A stretch of 31,980 nt of DNA from assembly GCA_002371705.1 (NCBI GenBank), contig DFGI01000023.1, positions 1 through 31,980 on the forward strand, in the 5' to 3' direction. Source of the stretch: Bacteroidales bacterium UBA3754. GTDB taxonomy: Bacteria; Bacteroidota; Bacteroidia; Bacteroidales; UBA1715. Position 1 is the stretch's first letter; the number at the start of each line of letters is the position of its first letter. The notes under the pieces are model-generated. The model did not search any database. It was not told the origin of the DNA and saw only the letters and a program-made list of their open reading frames with translations. Shown piece by piece: positions 24,611 to 31,980 of the stretch. Made by a program: the position numbers and the translations under genes.

Positions 24611-24637
24611 CGTCATTCCGAGCGTAGCGAGGAATCT
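24611..24637 (+). repeat. CGTCATTCCGA...GAGGAATCT element, copy 2
   Basis: CGTCATTCCGA, GCGTAGC, GAGGAATCT. The sequence resembles a REP-like repeat seen in many bacterial draft genomes (from memory, not checked). The remaining 24638-24800 is AT-rich and shows no gene; two near-miss -7 boxes there (TAATTTG, TATGGTTTG) have the wrong spacing. Confidence 0.7.
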
Positions 24638-24824
24638 CTTCAAAAATCCGATAAAAGTTTTCAACACAACTTTCAAGCGTTTGAAAATCAGAGTATTACG
24701 CCATACGAAAATTTTATTAAAAAATAATCAACAATTAAAAATAAATTGTATTATTGTAACCTAATTTGCCTTATTGGGCAGAGTATGGTTTGTAATATAT
24801 ATGTATAACGTAAAATATACGCGT

Positions 24825-27800
24825 ATGAGAAAGTTTATATTAAGTTTAGTAATGGGGTTTTCCGTGGTGTTTGCTATGGCACAACCTGCAGCTCCAACAA
24901 TTGCTCCGTTGAATGGTGAAACTTCGTTCACGATTGATCAGGAGTATCAATTTCAAGCTACTGCAATCAGTGGCTCATCGTTTGGATGGACTGTTTCTCC
25001 TACGACGGGATACGAAGAACTTGAAGGTTCTCATATGTCGAATGTGTTCAAGGTGAAGTTTACAGTTCCAGGTACGTATGTGTTAAGTTGTACCGTATAT
25101 GATGGTCAAGCAACCAGCGAAGCGGGTACGTATGAGGTAGAAGTTACTGACGGAACGGGAACACCACAACTTACCTACTCGGTCGATCCAATTTCGGTTT
25201 GTGCCGATGGTAACTATTATGAGGTTCATGTGTTTGTCTCAGGTGGCGAAGCTGAACAGGGAACATATCAGATTTGGGTTAATGAATTTACTGTTTATGA
25301 AGTCTCAACTGGCGGTACTGATCTTGTGTTCTTCGTCCCACTTGGTAATTCTGAAGCAGGTACGTATGATGTGGTTTTTAGGAATCCACAAAACGAAAAC
25401 ATTGCTACTACAACAATGACTGTTACAGCTCCGCCTTCTGCACCAACGATTACCGTTTCTGGTGTTACGGGCGGTAACTATATGGTTGGTGAATCGTACT
25501 CGTTCGCTGCCAATGGATCGAGTCTTGATGAGTACGAATGGATTGTTTCTTCAAAAAACTCAACAGGTTATGAATTTGTTGGAAGTACGTCAGATCAGAC
25601 TACATCTATAAAATTCACTGAAGCTGGCGATTACATCATAAAAGTTGTGGAAACTTCAAATGGTTGTTCGAGCGAATCGGAACTTCAGATTACCGTTCAA
25701 GCTGGTTCTTCTCAGCAAATAACCTACACTGCCGAACCAGCAACGCTTTGTTCAGGAAGTAATATGATTTACAGCGTCACGGCTTCTGATGATATAACTT
25801 CTGTACTTGAGCTGAGAATAAATCAGCAAACATTTACTGGATATTCGAAAGGCAATAATTATGTATTTGATTTAAGCGGTTTGACAACTGCCGACACGTA
25901 CAATGCAACTGTTATTGATGTTACCAATAACAACACGACGGTTGCTACTTCAGTAATTACAGTTGCCGAAGCTCCAGAAGCTCCTACAATTACATCTACG
26001 CAAACAACTTTTTCGGCTGGCGAACAATATGTGTTCTCGGCAAGCTCAAATACTTCGGACGTTACGTATATGTGGGGTATGATGACCGTTCCTGATTCTC
26101 CAGTGAGTCCAATCTACGAATTTGTTGACGGTTTCAATTCTCAAAGGACTACTATAAAATTCAATGCTGGCGGTACATATATAATTAGCTGCCACACTGA
26201 ACTAAACGACTGTTCTTCTTCTGAAGCAACATATAATGTTACGGTTGACGGCGGTTCTTCTTCACAATCGGCTTTCGAAACTATTCCTGAATATGTAACC
26301 TATTGTATCAATGGTTCTAATTGGGATTTCCGTATAAAGGCAACTTCGCAGATATCGTCTAGTGACAAGTTCTATATGGAAGACCTTGATAATTCGCACA
26401 GTATTATGGGTACGGTGAGCGGTAACGAGGTTATTTTTAACATTTCAGAATTTGCTTGGACAGAGGGAGCGTATTCTGTAAAAATTACTGATAGCCAAAG
26501 CAACCAAATTGGCAGTTCAAGCATTACCATTACTTCGGAGGGTCCATCTGTCCTAGTGGCAAATTGGAACTCTACTTTTGTTGTTGGTCAGCCACTGCAG
26601 TTTATGAATGAACGGTATGAAGAAAGTGCGACGTATGTATGGTCTATTGTAGATACTGATGAACAAGACTATACAGTAAGAACAGCTGGTCAAATGGCAT
26701 ATATTACATTCTCAAAAGCTGGCACATATACAGTTAAGTGTACAGGTTATTATGGCTCTCCTGAGTGTTCGAACGAAGACACGTGGGGTACATTTACAGT
26801 TGTTGAGGAAACTCAGCAAGATATTACCTATTTTGCTGAACCTCAATCATTCTGCTATAATGAAGATAGCGAAGGTGATTTTGAAGTAACTGCTTCAGAA
26901 GAACTTGATGGAGGTTCATACAATCTTGTGGTTAATGTGGTTAATGGCAATTCCACTTATGCCACCGATCGTACCGACGGCGATAAAATCTATTTTGAAC
27001 TGAGTGGTATTCCTGCTGGCACATATGATGTGGAAGTTTGGGACGAAACTAATACAAACCTCTTGTGTTCCTCAACATTGACCATTGTTGGCTCTGATTC
27101 GGATTTTAGTGTTCAAGGTCCTGAGACAGGCGTACTGAATGAAGCTATTACATATACGATTACAAATCCTACTGCGGATATGACGTACACTTGGGCAGTT
27201 GAAATGTATGGAGGTGACTATAACTCTCCTGCCGATGAGGGTTCTTATTCCGCTGATTCTTTCAAGGGTACTTCGTTTACAGTAACATTCTCCGAAGCAA
27301 GCGAAGATTATCGAATCACTTGTTCTAATACTTGTGGAACTGGAACTGAACTTGCTTTAAATATTATTAATCCTGAGATGTATGCGTGCAAGGACACCTA
27401 TTCTAATACATATTATGAATCTTTGAGTGATGCGTTAAACGCAATAGAGAACGATTATGCTGGCATCACACTCCTTAAAGATGTTGAAGAAAATAGATAT
27501 GTCTCTGCAAGTAAAAATCTCACTTTGGACTTGAATGGATATACAGCTACCATAAAATCATTGAGTGCGAGACAGTCGTTAACAATTTCGAATGGTACGT
27601 TTAATGGTATGATAGATGGCGAAAATACAAATTCTTCAAGTACTCTTCAAATAGATAATGCTACTGTGAATAGTATTCCAAGTATTGCAGGTCGTACATC
27701 GTTTTTCTGGAATGCGGAAAATGTTTCTATTTCCAATAATGGAACATTGGAAGTTCAGGATTCCGCTTATTTCGGATGTGACGAAGGTTTCTCGTTAAAT

Positions 27801-30800
27801 ATAGATGCTACATCGCAGGTTGTGTTGAATGGCTCAACGCTTATTACTGCATCAACAGATACAACTACGGTTCTTAATGAAATACGCAAATACTTGCCTG
27901 ATGGTTACACGGCAACAGCATTGGATTTTAGTTGGGAATACGGCGGACATTCAATTGTGTTGTCGCCCGATGCTAACGTGACATTGCGCCCAGCTGTACG
28001 CGCGTGGTTCGAAGAAACGGAATTATCTGTAATGATAGGCGACAGCGTTCAGGTTTGTTTGCATGTGGAAGCCGACGATCCAAACTTTGATATTGCAAAT
28101 TGCGCAATAACATTTGGCTATGGAGAAGGTGAAGTTCAATTTATACCAGACCCTGAAAATCCTAATTGTACGTATGTTAAGGCGTTGCCAGGCGCAAGTG
28201 GCTCTATTATAGGCGCAACGCTTGTATATAATGGCACGACATACCACCCATCCAATGGCGTGATGGTTCAATTCTTGGAACGACCTTTGGAATTGGTGTG
28301 TCCTACAGAACCGTTGAAATTTGAAGATGGAAGCTATGAATTGCAGATAAATGAATGGTGCGACATTACGTATCATACATTTGCGTGGTCTTCAGACAAT
28401 GAATCAATTGCTACTGTTGACCAACTTGGTAATGTAACGTTTGTAGCGCCTGGTGAAGTTACAATTTCCTGCACTTCGACATATAATTACGATGCGGATA
28501 AAAAGGAAACAGCATATTGTACATTAAATATTGAAAAATCAGTTTCGTATTGGGCAACCGATACCATATTCTGCTATGGTGCGGCTGGTAATGTTGTAAT
28601 CTACTCTGATGATGAGATAAATCCAAAAACATTTGGCGTACAGGGTAGTGAAGGCGAACCTATTGAAGCTAGTGTAATCGGGGATTATGCAAAAATTGAA
28701 TATTCAAAATTACAAAGCGGAAATTACTATATTACTTCTGATGGTCAAACTGTTGGTATGTTTACCGTAGTTGTAAATATGCCTCCACGTGCTACATTCA
28801 GCTGTCCTACAAGTGACGAAGCTGTTGTGGACGAAACATGGAACGTTTCCGCTCCAATGGCCGAAGGTGCTACATATAATTATATGTGGTCTTCCGATGC
28901 AATCTCATTCGACGATGCAAGTAGTGCAACTCAATCTATAACCTTCGAAACTGCTGGCCCTGCTTGGGTTGTACTTTCTGTTGAAGATGCGGTAACGGGT
29001 TGTGTCGGCAATAGCGATACCTGCCGTTTTACAATTGTCGAAGGCGAACAAAAATATATTGTTCCTGACGAAGTTACTTGGTGCCATGGAAAAGATGGCG
29101 GCCACGTTGCTTTCACGGTAACATCTAACAAGGATATTCCAGAATCATTGACGGTTAACCACGAATGGGCATCGAACATTCAAGTAGATGTTTATGGAAA
29201 GGAAGCATCGATAGAATTTGATTATCCGTACGCAGGTCGTCAAGGATTCCAATTGATAACAATCACCGACGATGACAATGATGGAATCAACGACACGACA
29301 ATTGTTGTTGAAAACGTAAATGCCTACGGTTATGGCTATTTGCAGGCAAATATTGATATGTACGATCAAGTTGACACTGTTGTAAATTTTGCGGAATCGC
29401 AAGAAATTACTCTCGAAGTGTCTTGTCTTGAAACATTAGATCTTTGTACATCATGTGGTTCAGGTGCGTCATTCTCTTGGTATTACGATGATGAAAACAT
29501 CACTGGTGAATGTCTTGAATGGGTAAATCCTGACACACAAGAGTGTAACAAGAGTAAAATGAAATTTACATTCGCTGAGACAGGAACATATACATTTGAG
29601 GCACAGACTCACCAAAATGGCTGCTCAAGTGAATTGACATCGAAGACAATCTATGTCGTTCCATTCGACAGATCATTGTTTAGTTTATCACCTGAGGTTG
29701 ATACAATTGAAATTGGTGATGCGGACGGCATTCAATTTACACTGAATTACGATGGCGAACCGTATAGTGATTATACATTGAAAAGCGATGGTGATGTAAC
29801 TATCGATGCTAATTCGGTATATGACAATGAAGTAGATGGCACATACGAAATACAGGCAGTTGTAAACGGTCTTGTGGTTGCCACAGCCAGACTTGCTGTG
29901 GTACCAGTTGTGGTTAACTACACGGTTGCTGATGTTGAAATGTGTCAAGACCAAGAAGATGTGGTTGCCATAATCTCCGCTGACCGCAGTATTTATGGCA
30001 GAACGGTAACAGTTCGCGATGAGCAAGACAATACATATTTCCCAGAATATAACGACAACAACGATGCTGCGTTTTTCGACGTAAGTGGATTGATTTTGGG
30101 ATCTGGCACATATACATTTAGAGTATATGATAATGATGAATACAAAACAGAATTCAATGTTACGGTAAATTATAATCCTTGGATGCCATCATTTGATCTT
30201 CCTGACTTTGACCAACGTGTTGTTGGCGGGACATGGTCTCCGAACATTGCTGTACAAGAAGGTTTGACCTATTTGTGGTCAGCCGAAGGACTTGAACAAC
30301 TGAATGGCTACACTTCTTGTTGTCCTACTGTTACGTTCGAAGAAACAGGAACGGTTAGAGTAGTTCTTACTGGTACGAATGAAAATGGATGTTCAAGCAG
30401 TCTTATTGGCGAGTTCGAAGTTGCCGACAAACCAATGGAATGTGATAACACACTTCTTTCATTTGGAACAACCACAGAGTTCATACCATATTCGGTACCT
30501 GTAGATGAAGAAATTTCTGGCGAAGAAACATTCAACTTAACGTTTGCCGGTGTTGCAAACTTTAGTGGTCCTGTTCAAATTTCGTTGGTTGACAAGTTTG
30601 ATGGTTCATATACCACACTTGGTACAGTGGAATTTAATGTCGCTGCTAATCAGGCATTCTCAGTTAACGAAAGTATGGAAATTGTTTCTCCAACTTCTGC
30701 GAAACCAGAATGTGTATTAGAATTCTTTGTCCCTCATCATTCACCTGATTTTGTGCCAACGTCATCGTTGATACAAATTTGTGAGTCGGAATTTGCGTTC

Positions 30801-31980
30801 TCAAAACAAAGTGATGATTTAGAATGTAATGGTTATGAACTTACATTAGGTGGTGAAGATGCTGCACAATTGGAGTCTTTATACGAAGAAGTTGCAGTAG
30901 GTAATGTTTTTGCTTATCACGTTGAAGGTGTTGCCGATTTCACTGGTACAATAGTTCTTTCTTTGGAAGAAGTATATGATTCCTTTGCAGCTGCTGACGA
31001 ACAGACTTACTCAGTAGTAAAAGGAGAAACATTTAATTTTGATGGAACATTCACTGTTGTAAATCAAGAAATAGATGAAACTATGTCTTTCGGAATGATG
31101 ATAAGACGTGACGGCGTTGACCCTGAGGAAATATCACATCTCTGCCTATCTGATTATTCTATAGAAAGACAGATTCAGTCGTTTGCAATCTCTGAACCAA
31201 AGTTCAATATGTTTGTTGGTAAGACTAAAAATATTGTTCTAATGGGAGATGGCGAACCATATACGAGAAACTATGTTGAATGGAACGTTATTGATATGAC
31301 TGGAGCTTCGGCAAATGCATGTGTAAGTGTTGAAGATGGCAACGTTACTGCATTGAGTGAAGGTCAAGCAAAGATTGAAGCTAAGGTTAACGGAAAAGTT
31401 GTTGCCACAGCGATGGTTTCGGTAAGTGATTTCAATTGCAACGGTACGATTTACACAGTAACTGATGATAATGCTTATTTCACAGTTAAGTCAACATCTG
31501 AAATTGCGGCTGGCGAAACCTATAGAGTTGAACTGGAAGGAACAACTGATTTTGATGGTGCGGTTATTGTGACTTGTGGCGACTTCTCTTCGGAAGAACC
31601 TGCTCAAGCTACAGGAATGGGCGAAATTGCTGTTCAAGCAGGTGTACCATTCACCTATGCGACAATGTTGACAATTCAAGCAACTGCATCGTCAACACCA
31701 AATTATAATTTTATGGTTGCACTTACAGGCGAAAACGAAGAATCTCGTCTCTGTGCTACGAAACTTGAATTTACTAAGTTCGAACCTCAGTACAAATTTG
31801 ATGAATCCCAATATGAGTTGTCTGTAAATGGCGGTAAATTGCTGGTATTGAAGAATAGTGATGGAAGCGTGTATGGTGGAGATGCAGAATGGTATTCGTC
31901 AAAACAAAGTGTTGCTACTGTACAAAACGGATATGTGACAGGTGTGTCTAAAGGTTCAACAGAAATTCAAGCATATGTAG
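24825..31980 (+). CDS. Giant PKD-repeat secreted protein, 3' end beyond the window
   Basis: The frame stays open for 2385 codons to the right edge, so the C-terminus (and any T9SS tail) is not visible. The start at 24825 gives a clean signal peptide (MRKFILSLVMGFSVVFAMAQ); an in-frame ATG at 24801 would add eight residues. Residues about 21-847 and 1241-1870 alternate PKD-like domains (TEAGDYIIKV...NGCSSE) with a second domain of about 90 aa that begins ITYxAEPxxxC and ends AGTYxVxVxD. Residues 848-1048 hold a beta-helix-like stretch (LTLDLNGYTATIKS). Big_2-like domains appear near 1159, 2124 and 2322 (WYSSKQSVATVQNGYVTGVS). Three related domains of about 120 aa lie at 1871-2319. Surface adhesion or matrix function is inference; no catalytic domain was recognised. 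It is the third giant same-strand gene, separated from the second by a strong terminator, with no clear promoter. Confidence 0.88.
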   Translation, partial: MRKFILSLVMGFSVVFAMAQPAAPTIAPLNGETSFTIDQEYQFQATAISGSSFGWTVSPTTGYEELEGSHMSNVFKVKFTVPGTYVLSCTVYDGQATSEAGTYEVEVTDGTGTPQLTYSVDPISVCADGNYYEVHVFVSGGEAEQGTYQIWVNEFTVYEVSTGGTDLVFFVPLGNSEAGTYDVVFRNPQNENIATTTMTVTAPPSAPTITVSGVTGGNYMVGESYSFAANGSSLDEYEWIVSSKNSTGYEFVGSTSDQTTSIKFTEAGDYIIKVVETSNGCSSESELQITVQAGSSQQITYTAEPATLCSGSNMIYSVTASDDITSVLELRINQQTFTGYSKGNNYVFDLSGLTTADTYNATVIDVTNNNTTVATSVITVAEAPEAPTITSTQTTFSAGEQYVFSASSNTSDVTYMWGMMTVPDSPVSPIYEFVDGFNSQRTTIKFNAGGTYIISCHTELNDCSSSEATYNVTVDGGSSSQSAFETIPEYVTYCINGSNWDFRIKATSQISSSDKFYMEDLDNSHSIMGTVSGNEVIFNISEFAWTEGAYSVKITDSQSNQIGSSSITITSEGPSVLVANWNSTFVVGQPLQFMNERYEESATYVWSIVDTDEQDYTVRTAGQMAYITFSKAGTYTVKCTGYYGSPECSNEDTWGTFTVVEETQQDITYFAEPQSFCYNEDSEGDFEVTASEELDGGSYNLVVNVVNGNSTYATDRTDGDKIYFELSGIPAGTYDVEVWDETNTNLLCSSTLTIVGSDSDFSVQGPETGVLNEAITYTITNPTADMTYTWAVEMYGGDYNSPADEGSYSADSFKGTSFTVTFSEASEDYRITCSNTCGTGTELALNIINPEMYACKDTYSNTYYESLSDALNAIENDYAGITLLKDVEENRYVSASKNLTLDLNGYTATIKSLSARQSLTISNGTFNGMIDGENTNSSSTLQIDNATVNSIPSIAGRTSFFWNAENVSISNNGTLEVQDSAYFGCDEGFSLNIDATSQVVLNGSTLITASTDTTTVLNEIRKYLPDGYTATALDFSWEYGGHSIVLSPDANVTLRPAVRAWFEETELSVMIGDSVQVCLHVEADDPNFDIANCAITFGYGEGEVQFIPDPENPNCTYVKALPGASGSIIGATLVYNGTTYHPSNGVMVQFLERPLELVCPTEPLKFEDGSYELQINEWCDITYHTFAWSSDNESIATVDQLGNVTFVAPGEVTISCTSTYNYDADKKETAYCTLNIEKSVSYWATDTIFCYGAAGNVVIYSDDEINPKTFGVQGSEGEPIEASVIGDYAKIEYSKLQSGNYYITSDGQTVGMFTVVVNMPPRATFSCPTSDEAVVDETWNVSAPMAEGATYNYMWSSDAISFDDASSATQSITFETAGPAWVVLSVEDAVTGCVGNSDTCRFTIVEGEQKYIVPDEVTWCHGKDGGHVAFTVTSNKDIPESLTVNHEWASNIQVDVYGKEASIEFDYPYAGRQGFQLITITDDDNDGINDTTIVVENVNAYGYGYLQANIDMYDQVDTVVNFAESQEITLEVSCLETLDLCTSCGSGASFSWYYDDENITGECLEWVNPDTQECNKSKMKFTFAETGTYTFEAQTHQNGCSSELTSKTIYVVPFDRSLFSLSPEVDTIEIGDADGIQFTLNYDGEPYSDYTLKSDGDVTIDANSVYDNEVDGTYEIQAVVNGLVVATARLAVVPVVVNYTVADVEMCQDQEDVVAIISADRSIYGRTVTVRDEQDNTYFPEYNDNNDAAFFDVSGLILGSGTYTFRVYDNDEYKTEFNVTVNYNPWMPSFDLPDFDQRVVGGTWSPNIAVQEGLTYLWSAEGLEQLNGYTSCCPTVTFEETGTVRVVLTGTNENGCSSSLIGEFEVADKPMECDNTLLSFGTTTEFIPYSVPVDEEISGEETFNLTFAGVANFSGPVQISLVDKFDGSYTTLGTVEFNVAANQAFSVNESMEIVSPTSAKPECVLEFFVPHHSPDFVPTSSLIQICESEFAFSKQSDDLECNGYELTLGGEDAAQLESLYEEVAVGNVFAYHVEGVADFTGTIVLSLEEVYDSFAAADEQTYSVVKGETFNFDGTFTVVNQEIDETMSFGMMIRRDGVDPEEISHLCLSDYSIERQIQSFAISEPKFNMFVGKTKNIVLMGDGEPYTRNYVEWNVIDMTGASANACVSVEDGNVTALSEGQAKIEAKVNGKVVATAMVSVSDFNCNGTIYTVTDDNAYFTVKSTSEIAAGETYRVELEGTTDFDGAVIVTCGDFSSEEPAQATGMGEIAVQAGVPFTYATMLTIQATASSTPNYNFMVALTGENEESRLCATKLEFTKFEPQYKFDESQYELSVNGGKLLVLKNSDGSVYGGDAEWYSSKQSVATVQNGYVTGVSKGSTEIQAYV

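Noticed and set aside
24801..24824. Alternative upstream in-frame ATG for the third giant gene
   Set aside because: It adds MYNVKYTR ahead of an already ideal signal peptide start; possible but less likely.

Overview
The window looks like a chromosomal segment from an uncultured-type Gram-negative member of the Bacteroidota, probably Bacteroidales. Several independent signs point there. Two giant secreted proteins end in type IX secretion system (T9SS) type-A-like sorting domains. Promoter-like sites match the Bacteroidetes -7 element TAnnTTTG, mostly as TATnTTTGC. Genes lack clear Shine-Dalgarno sequences. A kdsB gene implies lipopolysaccharide. The Mrp variant reads WFTPEELPNNKYY where other Mrp proteins carry a CxxC. 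A gut or rumen source is plausible but cannot be read from the sequence.

Region 1 (1-6491) is ordinary core genome. A 5'-truncated CNNM/CBS membrane protein converges on a tight minus-strand set lepA-mrp-kdsB (translation factor EF-4, Fe-S/P-loop carrier ATPase, CMP-Kdo synthetase). A SulP anion transporter with a STAS domain diverges from lepA across a short shared promoter region.

Region 2 (6492-7457) is about 960 bp without a convincing gene. It is dense in hairpins, terminators and short dispersed repeats, and it holds a good promoter followed about 150 nt later by a strong terminator: a candidate small RNA or an attenuating leader for the giant gene that follows.

Region 3 (7458-31980) is a run of three same-strand giant surface or secreted protein genes. 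The first encodes 2936 aa: five GLUG-repeat modules, YDG repeats, MBG-like repeats, a Cys/His-rich segment, a Big_3-like domain and a T9SS tail. The second encodes 2094 aa of Big_2, Ig_7/PKD-like, cadherin-like and FN3-like domains with a T9SS tail. The third is open at the right edge after 2385 codons; it alternates PKD-like domains with a second Cys-starting beta-domain and later carries further unassigned repeats. Between the first and second giants lie two small ORF6N-domain (phage antirepressor-type) genes, the first flanked by an identical 33-bp terminator duplication. Between the ORF6N genes sits a self-contained promoter/structured-RNA/terminator unit of about 130 nt.

The giants are probably exported by Sec, then displayed or released through T9SS, and act as adhesins or surface-layer material. 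No enzymatic domain was recognised in them. The most novel-looking items are the candidate RNAs at 17061-17188 and 7175-7357, the Cys/His module-junction motif of the GLUG protein, and the unassigned repeated domains of the third giant.
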